Assembly (NCBI GenBank): GCA_963777095.1
Contig: CAVZOY010000001.1
Location: 620,001-684,000, forward strand
Origin: CAVZOY01 sp963777095
GTDB taxonomy: Bacteria; Actinomycetota; Actinomycetes; Mycobacteriales; Geodermatophilaceae
Length of the DNA: 64,000 nucleotides
Direction: 5' to 3'
Position numbers and translations under genes: made by a program. The first letter of the stretch is position 1, and each line of letters opens with the position of its first letter. This document shows, piece after piece, positions 26,276 to 34,688 of the stretch. The notes beneath the pieces are model-generated. The model made no database searches and was not told where the DNA came from. It worked only from the letters and a program-made list of their open reading frames with translations.

Positions 26276-26315
26276 ACCGACCGGAACGGTCGGTCTACCG
26301 ACCGGATCGGTCGGT
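26276..26315. promoter_or_regulatory. Two tandem 19-bp TetR-type operators
   Basis: Copies at 26276-26294 and 26297-26315 read ACCGACCGGAACGGTCGGT and ACCGACCGGATCGGTCGGT: 8-bp arms ACCGACCG/CGGTCGGT around a 3-bp centre. Centres are 21 bp apart, two helical turns, which favours cooperative binding on one face. The second copy covers the -35 region of the promoter whose -10 is TACCGT (26323-26328). The TetR gene begins at 26335, so autorepression is likely. Confidence 0.85.
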
Positions 26316-26334
26316 GGTGCCGTACCGTCGCCTC

Positions 26335-26938
26335 GTGTCCCGCCCGTTCCGCCGGCAGATCGACGACGGCATCCTCGACGTCGCCGCCGGGCTCTTCGCC
26401 CGCCGGGGCTTCGCCAAGACCTCCGTGCAGGACGTCGCCGACGCCGTCGGGCTGTCCAAGGCCGGCCTGCTGCACCACTTCCCGAGCAAGGAGGCGCTGC
26501 ACGTCGCCGTGCTCGCGCAGGCCGAAGCGCTCGGCGTCCGCGTCCTCGACGCGGGTGCGCGACCTGCCCCTCGGCCCGGCCCGCGACCGGCGCGCCGTCG
26601 AGGTCATGGTCGACGTCGCACTCGCGCACCCCGGGCTGGTGGCCCTGCTGCTCGCACCGGTCACCCAGGGCGGGGCCGACGCGATCCACGACTCCGACGT
26701 CGCTCCGGCCGCCGCCGCGGCGCTCCAGGCGTTCGGCCTCGAGGTGGGTGCGCCCGTCTCGGAGCGCGCCGTCCGGGTCGCCGGCGCACTCGCGGCCGTC
26801 GCCGTCCTGAGCATCGCCGCGCACTTCGACGACGAGACCACCGCGTGGCGCCCGCACATCGTCGCCACCTGCATCGACGCGCTGGGCTCCCGCCGGCCCG
26901 ACGCCCCTCCGTCCGTTCCTCACCAGGAAGAGGCCTGA
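26335..26938 (+). CDS. TetR family repressor, one +1 shift
   Basis: A protein of about 200 residues. The N-terminal HTH is clear: ILDVAAGLFARRGFAKTSVQDVADAVGLSKAGLLHHFPSKEAL is spread over residues 10-52, ending in the TetR-type LLHHFPSKEAL. The C-terminal ligand domain continues in the next frame (VRDLPLGPARDRRAVEVM to HIVATCIDALGS). One extra base near 26562 (GACGCGGGTGCG) explains the break. The GTG at 26335 is six bases after TACCGT, so the message is probably leaderless. It ends seven bases before the MmpL transporter, and the tandem operators lie just upstream, so this repressor most likely controls itself and that exporter. Confidence 0.85.
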
Positions 26939-26944
26939 TCCCGC

Positions 26945-29138
26945 ATGGCTGTTCTGTTGTCCCGACTCGGTGCGGCCGCGCACCGGCACCGGCTGGCGGT
27001 GGCCGCCGTCTGGCTGCTCGTCCTCGTGGGCGGCGGTGTGGGTGCGGTCACCCTCGCCGGAGAGACCGCGACCAGCTTCTCCATCCCCGGCCAGGAGTCC
27101 TCGACGGCGCTCGAGCGGATCGACGAGGAGTTCGGCAGCGGCGGCGGCACCTCGGCCCGCGTCGTGCTCGCGGCGCCCGAGGGCCAGACGCTGACCAGCC
27201 CGGAGAACGCGGCGGCCGTCCAGCAGGTGGTCACCGAACTGGCCGGCCTGCCGGGCGTGGCCTCGGCGAGCAACCCGCTCGACCCCGCGGCCCCGGCCGT
27301 GAACCAGGCCCAGACCACCGGCTACAGCACCGTGGGCTACGACGTCCCGTCCGGCGGGGTCACCCCCGAGGAGCAGGAGGCGCTGCTCGACGCCGTCGAC
27401 GACGCCCGCGCCACCGGTCTCACGGTCGAGGTCACCGGCGACGCGGTGCAGGAGGTGCCCGGCGTCGGCGGACCCGCGGAGGCCCTGGGCGTGGTCGTCG
27501 CGGTGGTCGTCCTGGCCGTGACCTACGGCTCGCTGCTCGCCGCGGGCATGAACCTGCTCACCGCCTCGGTGGGCGTGGGCATCGGCGTCCTCGGCATCAC
27601 CATCGCCACCGGGTTCACCGACCTGTCGTCGACCACGCCGATCCTGGCCGCGATGCTCGGCCTGGCCGTCGGGATCGACTACACGCTGTTCATCGTCACC
27701 CGCTTCCGCCAGGAGCTGCGGCACGGCGCGGACGTCGGCACCGCCGTCGCGACGGCGGTCGGTACCGCGGGCTCGGCGGTCGTCACCGCCGGCCTGACGG
27801 TGGTCATCGCGCTGGCCGGCCTGTTCGTCGTCGGCATCCCGTTCCTGACCCAGATGGGCATCGCCGCGGCCGCGACCATCGTCGTCGCCGTGCTCATCGC
27901 GATCACCCTCGTGCCCGCCGCGCTCGGCTGGCTCGGCGTCCGGGCGCTGCCCCGCCGCGAGCGGACGGCACTGTCCGCGGGCCCGATCAGCGAGCCGACG
28001 CACGCGCGCAGCCGCGGGTTCCTCGCCCGCTGGGTCGGCACGGTGACCCGCTTCCGCGTGGTCTCGCTGCTGCTGGCGGTGCTGGCCCTGGCCGTCGTCG
28101 CCGTCCCGGCCTTCTCCATGCAGACGACGCTCGTGCAGGCGCCGCCCGCCGGCACCACCCAGGCACGCGCCGAGCAGCTGCTCGCGCACGGCTTCGGCGA
28201 GGGCTCCACGGTCCGCTCGTCGTGCTCGTCGAGGGCGACGGCGCCGCGCAGGCCGCCACGGCCGCGAGCCCGGGGATCATGTCGCGCTGGACGACGTCGT
28301 CGCCGTCACCCCGGCCGTGCCGAACGCCGACGGCACCGCGGCGCTGCTCACCGTGATCCCCGAGTCCGGCCCGGCCACCCCGGCCACCGAGCAGCTCGTC
28401 GCCGACCTGCGCACCGAGCTGGCCGACCTGGACGGCGTCGAGGCGTCGGTGACCGGCGCGACCGCGGTCAGCGTCGACGTGGCGCAGGCGCTCGACGAGG
28501 CGCTGCCGGTCTACCTCGCCCTGGTCGTCGGCCTCGCGCTGGTGCTGCTCGTGCTCGTGTTCCGGTCGCTGCTGGTGCCGCTGGTCGGCGTGCTCGGCTT
28601 CCTGCTCACCATCGGCGCCTCGCTCGGCGCCACGGTCGCGGTGTTCCAGTGGGGCTGGCTGGCCGACGTGGTCAACCTCGACCGCAGCGGCCCGCTGATC
28701 AGCCTCACGCCGATCCTGGTGATCGGCATCCTGTTCGGCCTGGCGATGGACTACCAGATCTTCCTGGTGTCGCGGATGCACGAGGCGCACAGCCATGGCG
28801 CCTCGCCGCTGCAGGCGATCCGCACCGGCTTCCGGCAGGCGGCCCCGGTGGTCGTCGCGGCCGCGCTGATCATGTTCTCGGTGTTCGCGGGCTTCGTGCC
28901 CGCGGGCGAGGCCACGGTGAAGGCGATCGCGTTCGCCCTGGCCATCGGGATCCTGTTCGACGCGTTCGTCGTCCGCATGGTGCTGGTGCCCGCCGCGCTC
29001 GCACTGCTGGGCGAGAAGGCCTGGTGGCTGCCCCGCTGGCTGCGCCGGCTCCCGGTCCTCGACGTCGAGGGCGCCGCCCTCGACAAGGCCGGCCAGGCGC
29101 ATGCGCGGAAGGAGCCGGCGCCCGTGGCCGTCCGCTGA
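26945..29138 (+). CDS. MMPL-family RND transporter, shifts at about 28.2 kb
   Basis: Joined, the protein has about 730 residues and the two-repeat MmpL layout. It has an N-terminal helix (VAAVWLLVLVGGGVG), a periplasmic loop, then five to six membrane spans with the proton-relay motif GLAVGIDYTLFIVTR. A second helix after about residue 365 begins the second half, which ends with GLAMDYQIFLVSR and further spans. One base is missing near 28210 and one extra lies near 28280; outside these the frames are intact for over 1.2 kb and 0.8 kb. It probably exports lipids or drugs using the proton gradient. It follows the TetR gene by seven bases and is likely induced by that repressor's ligand. Confidence 0.85.
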
Positions 29139-29140
29139 GC

Positions 29141-29169
29141 TTGACTCCGACGCGGCGCCCGCCGATACC
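29141..29169 (+). promoter_or_regulatory. SigA-type promoter for the MFS gene
   Basis: TTGACT (29141-29146), a 17-base spacer and GATACC (29164-29169) form a good -35/-10 pair about 80 bases before the MFS start and immediately after the MmpL stop. It indicates separate transcription of the MFS gene. Confidence 0.55.
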
Positions 29170-29250
29170 CGGAGCGGAGGCCTTGGCTCCCGTTCCGCGG
29201 ACCGGGACCCTGGCTCCCACCGCCGCCGCCGGTCCCGGAGGAGCCCGCAG

Positions 29251-30498
29251 ATGAGCACCGACGTCCTGACGCCGGCGCCGCCGCGCCCCCGGACCGGCCT
29301 GGTCCGGGTCGCGGTCGGCCTGTTCGTCGGGACGGTCGGCTACATGCTCCCGTTCAGCGCGGCGTCGACCGTGCTGCTGCCGGCGCGGATCGCCGACCTC
29401 GACCCCGACGCCAAGGTCCCGCTGCTCGCCGTGCTGACCGCCGCGGCGGCCGTCGCGGGTCTCGTCGCCAACGTCGTCTTCGGCGCACTCTCCGACCTGA
29501 CCCGCACCCGGATCGGCGCCCGTACGCCCTGGATCGTCGGCGGGGCCGTGGTCACCGCGCTGCTGATGGTCCCGATCTCACGGGCGGACACGTTCGGCGA
29601 ACTGCTCGTGTGGTGGTGCCTGGCGGCCGCCGCCCTCAACGCCACCCTCGCGACGCTGTCCGCGATCCTCCCGGACCGCGTGCCGGTCGCCCGGCGGGCC
29701 ACCCTGTCGGCCGTCGTCGGCGTGGGCATCCTGCTGGGCAGCGCCCTCGGCGCGCTGACGGGTGCGGCGTTCCTCGACGACACCGAGCGCGGGATCCAGG
29801 TGACCGCCGTGCTGCTGGTCGTCCTGACGGGAACGGCGGTCCTGATTGCGCCGGACGCCGACAACCGGGACGTCGCGGGCGGTCGCTTCGACGGCCGCGC
29901 CCTGGCGGCGACGTTCCGCTTCCCGCGCGGGGCGCCGGACTTCTACTGGGCGCTGTGGGGCCGGCTGCTGCTGGTGCTCGGTTACTTCATGATCAACGGC
30001 TTCCAGCTCTACATCTTCACCGACTACATCGGCCTGGACGACGAGGCGACGGCGCGTGCCCTCGGCGTGAACGCGGTCGTGTTCCTGCTCACCGCGCTGG
30101 CCGGCTCGGCGGTGGCGGGTCCCCTGTCGGACCGGATGGACAGACGCAAGGTCTTCGTCGTGACCGCCTCGCTGCTGGCGATGACGGCCGTGGCAATCCC
30201 GTTCTTCGTCGCCACGACCGGCGGCATGCTCGGCTTCGCGGTCGTCGGCGGCTTCGCGTTCGGCGTCTACTACGCGGTGGACGCGGCGCTGATGAGCGAG
30301 GTGCTGCCGAGCTCCGAGTCGCGGGCGCGGGACCTCGGCATCCTCAACATGGCCAACACCGGCGGTCAGGTGCTGGCCCCCGCGGCGAGCTCGCTGCTGG
30401 TCGGGCTCGGGATCGGTTTCTCCCCCGTGTTCTTCGGCGCCATCGTCCTGGCCGCGGTCGGCGCCGCGTGCGTGACGCCGATCCGGTCGGTGAGGTGA
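29251..30498 (+). CDS. Major facilitator superfamily transporter
   Basis: The 415-residue protein has about twelve membrane segments in two halves. The MFS loop 2-3 motif appears as GALSDLTRTRIGARTPWIVGG and is repeated in the second half as GPLSDRMDRRKVFV. GGAGGAGCCCGCAG provides a strong ribosome site before the ATG at 29251. The RIGARTPWI form resembles sugar-cation symporter-like and SLC45-like MFS proteins, but the substrate is not evident. The frame is clean throughout, in contrast to its neighbours. Confidence 0.88.
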   Translation: MSTDVLTPAPPRPRTGLVRVAVGLFVGTVGYMLPFSAASTVLLPARIADLDPDAKVPLLAVLTAAAAVAGLVANVVFGALSDLTRTRIGARTPWIVGGAVVTALLMVPISRADTFGELLVWWCLAAAALNATLATLSAILPDRVPVARRATLSAVVGVGILLGSALGALTGAAFLDDTERGIQVTAVLLVVLTGTAVLIAPDADNRDVAGGRFDGRALAATFRFPRGAPDFYWALWGRLLLVLGYFMINGFQLYIFTDYIGLDDEATARALGVNAVVFLLTALAGSAVAGPLSDRMDRRKVFVVTASLLAMTAVAIPFFVATTGGMLGFAVVGGFAFGVYYAVDAALMSEVLPSSESRARDLGILNMANTGGQVLAPAASSLLVGLGIGFSPVFFGAIVLAAVGAACVTPIRSVR

Positions 30499-30565
30499 AC
30501 CGGACGCGGAACGTACGGCGAGCCCTGCCGGAACGGGTCCGGGACGCCCTGGTCCGGACGGAGGC

Positions 30566-31263
30566 GATGGGGTCCAGGGAACGCCTGCGGGAGCGCCTCG
30601 AGCGGCGATGGCGTCCGGCGGCGCGGGTTGTCGGTCGCGACGGCTCTGCTCCGCCTGCGTGAGGTGCTCGCGGTGACGGCGCGGCGATCTCCTCATCGAC
30701 TCTGTCGGCACGGGGCACTTCGGATCGAGCAGCCGCTGAGCGTCAGCTCGACGAGTACCAGTTCACCTTCGGTGAGGGTCCCTGCCTGGACGCGGTACGA
30801 CTCGGTGGTCCGATCCTGGTACCGGACTCGGCGGAGCGGGTGGACGGCGGTGGCCGGCGTTCAGCGACGCTGCCATCGACTCCGGGGTGCGGGCGATCTT
30901 CGCCTGCGGTGCGATGCTCGGCGCGGTGGCGCCTGGACCTGTTGCAGCGGACGGCACGCTCGACGACGACGACCTCGACGGCGGGCTGCTGGCGGCGAGT
31001 TCGCGACCTGCACTGCTCGACTCATGACGCGGATGTCGACTGGCGGCACGGCGAGGGCGGCACGGGATGGGAGGAGCTGGGTCGATCGACGGGTCGAGGT
31101 CTACCAGGCGACGGGAATGATCATGGCGCAATTGGACGTCGGACGGCGAGGCACTGGCCGCCTGCGGGCGCGCGCCTTCGCCGACGGCCAGTCCGCGAGC
31201 GAGACGGCGTGGGCGTGGTGGAACGGCGACTGAGCTTCGTCGAGGACGACGAGGGCGGTCTGA
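30566..31263 (+). pseudogene. Decayed GAF-ANTAR regulator (copy A)
   Basis: Fragments of one GAF-ANTAR antiterminator are spread over three frames: GDLLIDSVGTGHFG, then LDEYQFTFGEGPCLDAVRLGGPILVPD, then FSDAAIDSGVRAIFACG, then the ANTAR part VEVYQATGMIMAQLDVG with a later SETAW and VVERRLSF. At least four shifts and an in-frame stop occur in 650 bases. The density of lesions and the unmatched segments point to a true pseudogene more than to single base-call errors. ANTAR proteins bind tandem RNA hairpins to prevent termination; this copy is unlikely to work. Confidence 0.7.
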
Positions 31264-31309
31264 GCGCGTGCGGCTCCGAGCCACCAGCCGACGACGCTGG
31301 GAGAAGCAC

Positions 31310-32010
31310 ATGAGCGTCGACGCGAGCGGCGGGTCACCGATGCGTTCGTCGCGCTGACAACAGCCTGGTCGACGACTTCGACCTCGTGGACCTGCTCAAG
31401 GAGCTCACCGCCGACTGCGCACGGCTGCTCGACATCGAGTCCGCCGGTCTGCTCTGGCGGACCCGGCGGGCGTCTGCACGTCTCGCCGCCTCCACGGAGC
31501 GCGCCGGAGCCTGGAGCTCTTCCAGCTCCAGCGCGCGAGGGTCCGTGTCTGGACTGCTTCCGCACGGGGAGGCCGGTGAGCGTCCGGACCTCGCGCGCCA
31601 CCGACCGGTGGCCACAGTTGTCGCCCCGGGCGGCCGAGGTCGGGTATGCGAGCGTGCACGCGGTGCATGCGTTTCAGGACGACGTCTGGGCGCGCTCGGT
31701 CTCTTCGGCTCTCCCGGGGCGCTCGGTGCGGACGACGTGTCCTCGCGCAGGCCTGGCGCAGTGGATGCGTGGCGATGTGCAGCACGGATGCTGACGCGGG
31801 CGGTAACGCGCAGCTGCAGACCGCATTGGACAGCCGGCGTGGTGATAGAGCAGGAAGGGGATCTCTCGCAGGTGGCGATCTCGAATGACGACGCGTTCGC
31901 GCGCTGCGCCGCTACGCGCGCAACACAATCAGCGGCTGACCGACGTGCCGCGACTGGTCAGCGCGCCTGTCGCGCACCAGGTGCTCGAGCGCCCGCGCGC
32001 GACGCGGTCG
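31310..32010 (+). pseudogene. Decayed GAF-ANTAR regulator (copy B)
   Basis: A second remnant in tandem: ERRVTDAFVAL, then SLVDDFDLVDLLKELTADCARLLDIESAGLL, then EGPCLDCFRTGRPVSV, then AEVGYASVHAV, GALGLFG, and finally the ANTAR region IEQ, ISNDDAFAR and NQRLTDV. These are split by many one-base indels in both directions. The intact relatives at 57070 and 58710 show the expected order. GC is lower here than in the surroundings, as in relaxed sequence. End coordinate approximate. The rest of the gap to 32202 shows nothing recognisable. Confidence 0.7.
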
Positions 32011-32202
32011 CCGCGGAGGCGGTCTGGCAATCGGTCCAACTCGGCGTACGGAGGCGCGGCGGATGCTCGGCTTCGCGGTCCGGATGCAGTGGTTGTCCTC
32101 TCCTTCGGCGAACGCAGGGCGTGACCTGCGCGTCGCGGCCGGCGCGGGCGGGCGTACGGTTCGGGCACGAGGCCGCCCAGGCTTCCGATGAGGGAGTGCC
32201 GC

Positions 32203-32337
32203 ATGGCCGACAAGTCGCCTCGACACACGATGTCGAAGAAATCCGGCAAATCGCTCAAGGAGAAGCGGGTCGAGAAGAAGGCGAAGGCCGATCCGACCTC
32301 GCAGATGGACCGCCTGGCCCACGACAAGAAGCACTGA
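32203..32337 (+). CDS. Conserved small basic protein (MADKSPR type)
   Basis: The 44-residue protein MADKSPRHTMSKKSGKSLKE..., ending LAHDKKH, is lysine-rich and lacks hydrophobic segments. I recall similar 'SPRxxMSKKSGKSxKEKR' proteins as widespread in actinobacteria, function unknown. GAGGGAGTGCCGC before the ATG is a good ribosome site. A nucleic-acid or ribosome association would fit the charge but is not shown. Confidence 0.75.
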   Translation: MADKSPRHTMSKKSGKSLKEKRVEKKAKADPTSQMDRLAHDKKH

Positions 32338-32400
32338 GGCCCCAGCGATCCCGGCTCCGTCCGTACGGCGGAGTAGCGTCGACCGCCACGGAGGTGCTCC

Positions 32401-32646
32401 ATTCCCGATCGACCTGACGAACGCGCCGACGCCGGTGCCGGCGACCCCCTCGACGGCGACCAACAGGTCCCCGAGGGGACGGCCGGCGATGCCCCGGACG
32501 GACCCCTCGAGCGTCCGGCGGGCGCGGGGCTCGTCGAGTGCCCCGAGTGCGGCGCACCCGCGACCGCAGCGTCCGTCGAGACCTGGGGAAACTGCCGCGT
32601 CTGTCGTACCGCCCAGTCGCGCACCACGCATCCCCTGCGCTGGTAG
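32401..32646 (+). CDS. Small zinc-ribbon-like protein with apparent ATT start
   Basis: The 81-codon frame starts IPDRPDERADAGAG, has an acidic linker and ends with a CPEC/CRVC pair (CPECGAPATAASVETWGNCRVC), an obvious zinc ribbon. No ATG, GTG or TTG lies in frame between the upstream stop (32374-32376) and the conserved part. However, a perfect GGAGG (32390-32394) sits six bases before ATT at 32401. Either ATT is the true start, as in infC, or an ATG has been misread or mutated. Function unknown; such ribbons occur in small RNA- or protein-binding factors. It converges on the ECF gene. Confidence 0.65.
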   Translation: MPDRPDERADAGAGDPLDGDQQVPEGTAGDAPDGPLERPAGAGLVECPECGAPATAASVETWGNCRVCRTAQSRTTHPLRW

Positions 32647-32651
32647 GCGCA

Positions 32652-33926
32652 TCAGCCGGTCCGGCCCCCGACCTCGCGCAGGCGGCCGGCCAGGAAGCGC
32701 TGCTCGACCGTGTTCTCGGTGAGCAGCAGCGCCTCCTCGTAGGCCTCGCGCGCCTCGTCGAGGCGGCCGAGCCGCCGCAGGAAGTCCGCGCGGGCGGCCG
32801 GCAGGTAGCCGTAGCCCGCCAGCTGGGGTTCACCGCCGAGTGCGTCGAGCGCGGCGAGGCCGGCCTCGGCACCGCGGGCGAAGCCGACGGCGACCGCCCG
32901 GTTCAGCGCCACCACGGGTGAGGGCCACAGGTCGGTGAGGACGTCGTAGAGCGTGACGATCTCCCGCCAGTCCGTCTCGTTCCAGGACGGCGCCTCCGCG
33001 TGCACGGCGGCGATCGCCGCCTGCAGGGCGTAGCGGCTCGGCGGCCGCCCGCGCAGTGCCTCGCGCACGAGGGCCACACCCTCGGCGATGGCCCCGCCGT
33101 CCCAGCGCGAGCGGTCCTGCTCCTCGAGCAGCAGCAGCCGCCCGTCGGCGGCGGTGCGCGTCTCGCGCCGCGCGTCGGTGAGCAGCAGCAGCGCGAGGAG
33201 CCCGGCCACGGCCGCGTCCCGTGGCAGCAGCCGACGCAGCATCCGGCACAGCTGCACCGACCGCTCGACCAGGTCGCGGCGCACCAGCTCGTCGCCGGCC
33301 GGCGTCGTGTGCCCGGTGGTGAAGAGCAGATGGACCACCGAGAGCACGGCGTCCACCCGCTCCGGTAGCTCCGCCGCCGACGGCACCCGGTACGGGATCC
33401 GGGCGACGGCGATCTTCTTCTTCGCCCTCGTGATGCGCGCCGCCATGGTCGACTCGCTGACCAGGAAGGCCCGGGCGACCTCGGCGGTGGACAGGCCGCA
33501 CATCAGCCGCAGCGTCAGCGCGACCTGGGCCGACCGGTCCAGTGCGGGGTGGCAGCAGGTCACGACCAGCCGCAGCCGGTCGTCGGGAATGGGCCGCTCC
33601 CCGGTGCCGTCGTCGGATGCCTCGCCGGGGCCGGGCACGGTGTCCTCCTCGACCAGGAGCGGCAGGTAGCGGCGCTCCACGCCCCGGTGGCGAAGGACGT
33701 TCAGCGCGCGCCGCCGGGCGGCCGTGGTCAGCCACGCGCCCGGCCGTGCCGGGACGCCGGACGTGCTCCAGTCGGTGAGCGCGGCGGCGAAGGCGTCCTG
33801 GGCGCACTCCTCGGCCACGTCGAGATCGCGCGTGACGCGCACCGTCGCGGCGAGCACGAAGGCCCACTCGCGACGGTGCGCGTCGGCGACGGCGGCCGCG
33901 ACTGCGGAGCCGTCCTGGACGGCCAT
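32652..33926 (-). CDS. ECF42-type RNA polymerase sigma factor
   Basis: The 424-residue protein has sigma-2 (WAFVLAATVRVTRDLDVAEECAQDAFAAAL) and sigma-4 regions (LTLRLMCGLSTAEVARAFLVSESTMAARITRAKKKI). These are followed by the long C-terminal extension with TPR-like helices of the DUF6596/ECF42 group: LNRAVAVGFARGAEAGLAAL, ADFLRRLGRLDEAREAYEEAL. This group lacks an anti-sigma partner and is instead linked to DGPF/YCII proteins, exactly as here: the YCII gene lies 21 bases upstream on the same strand. Length and architecture are standard. Confidence 0.92.
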   Translation of the reverse strand: MAVQDGSAVAAAVADAHRREWAFVLAATVRVTRDLDVAEECAQDAFAAALTDWSTSGVPARPGAWLTTAARRRALNVLRHRGVERRYLPLLVEEDTVPGPGEASDDGTGERPIPDDRLRLVVTCCHPALDRSAQVALTLRLMCGLSTAEVARAFLVSESTMAARITRAKKKIAVARIPYRVPSAAELPERVDAVLSVVHLLFTTGHTTPAGDELVRRDLVERSVQLCRMLRRLLPRDAAVAGLLALLLLTDARRETRTAADGRLLLLEEQDRSRWDGGAIAEGVALVREALRGRPPSRYALQAAIAAVHAEAPSWNETDWREIVTLYDVLTDLWPSPVVALNRAVAVGFARGAEAGLAALDALGGEPQLAGYGYLPAARADFLRRLGRLDEAREAYEEALLLTENTVEQRFLAGRLREVGGRTG

Positions 33927-33947
33927 CCCGCTCCGGGTCCGGTCGGC

Positions 33948-34295
33948 TCAGTCGAAGACCATGACGGGGCGGACCTCGACGCCGCCGAAGCGGGCCGGGA
34001 CGGTCTTGGCCACCGCCAGCGCGGTGTCGAGGTCGGGGGCGTCGATCAGGTAGTAGCCACCGAGCACCTCCTTGGTCTCGGCGAACGGGCCGTCGGTCAC
34101 CTCGGAGCCGCCGCTCCGCAGCGAGGTCGCCGTCGTCACCGGCTGCAGGGCTTCCCCGCCCAGCAGCTTGGCACCGAGCGACTCGACCCCGGCCGAGAAC
34201 TGGTTGTGCGCCTGCATGACCTCTCCGAGGATCTCGGGCGTGGCGCTCTCGTAGCCGGCCTCGTCCTCGTAGATCAGGATCATGTACTGGGACAT
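33948..34295 (-). CDS. YCII/DGPF-domain protein, ECF42 partner
   Basis: The 115-residue protein has the YCII signature: MILIYEDEAGYE, GGEALQPVTTATSLR, and the DGPFAETKEVLGGYYLIDAPD block that names the family. The ATG at 34295 follows AGAGGAACCAC; upstream frames lack this. It precedes the ECF42 gene with a 21-base gap, so the two form an operon. In characterised ECF42 systems the DGPF genes are sigma targets; their biochemical role is unresolved. Confidence 0.92.
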   Translation of the reverse strand: MSQYMILIYEDEAGYESATPEILGEVMQAHNQFSAGVESLGAKLLGGEALQPVTTATSLRSGGSEVTDGPFAETKEVLGGYYLIDAPDLDTALAVAKTVPARFGGVEVRPVMVFD

Positions 34296-34404
34296 GTGGT
34301 TCCTCTCGGTGTGAGGCCCGCCTCTCGGGCCCTCATTCCCTCCGACACGCACCGCGGGGCCGGATCGACAGACGGGCGAGAACTTTCTCGCGGACGAATC
34401 GGGA

Positions 34405-34569
34405 TCAGCGGGCGGCCGCGCGCCCGCGTGCGATCGGCGGGTGGACGACGCGGGGACCGGGCCCCGTGCGCTCCTCGGCCTCCCAGCGGGCCGTCGCGGG
34501 CAGGGCCAACGCGATCACGAGTGCCGTCGCCATGACGAAACCGGCAGCGGTCACCGCCAACCACCACAC
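34405..34569 (-). CDS. Small single-span membrane protein (TARWE family, copy 1)
   Basis: The 54-residue protein starts WWLAVTAAGFVMATALVIALALPATARWEAEE and ends with a basic tail. It has one membrane helix followed by TARWE. The same layout, AVVTAGFALTTTLVIVMARASTARWE, opens the protein at 50891-51367, so the two are paralogues. The GTG start has GGAGGGGGAA about 9 bases before it. A shared motif, GTAACGGTTGGG, lies about 110 bases upstream of each start. Function unknown. Confidence 0.55.
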   Translation of the reverse strand: MWWLAVTAAGFVMATALVIALALPATARWEAEERTGPGPRVVHPPIARGRAAAR

Positions 34570-34676
34570 GACGGCATTCCCCCTCCGAGCGGACCCGCCG
34601 GGTCGACGCGGGTCCACTGCGGCGCCGACGATCCCGCCGACGGCATGCCCTGCCCAGGGTCTCCGGTCCCTCGCGA

Positions 34677-34688
34677 CCCAACCGTTAC
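34677..34688 (-). promoter_or_regulatory. Shared upstream motif GTAACGGTTGGG (copy 1)
   Basis: On the minus strand this 12-mer overlaps the stop of the upstream gene (34685-34687) and lies about 110 bases before the small membrane gene. The second copy (ATAACGGTTGGG, 51479-51490) lies at nearly the same distance from the paralogue. Conservation between two otherwise unlike leaders suggests a promoter or regulator site. Confidence 0.35.

Noticed and set aside
26237..28189. 650-codon minus-strand open frame rich in Gly, Arg, Asp and His
   Set aside because: It lies opposite the TetR and MmpL genes, its composition is that of reversed high-GC codons, and no domain is recognisable.
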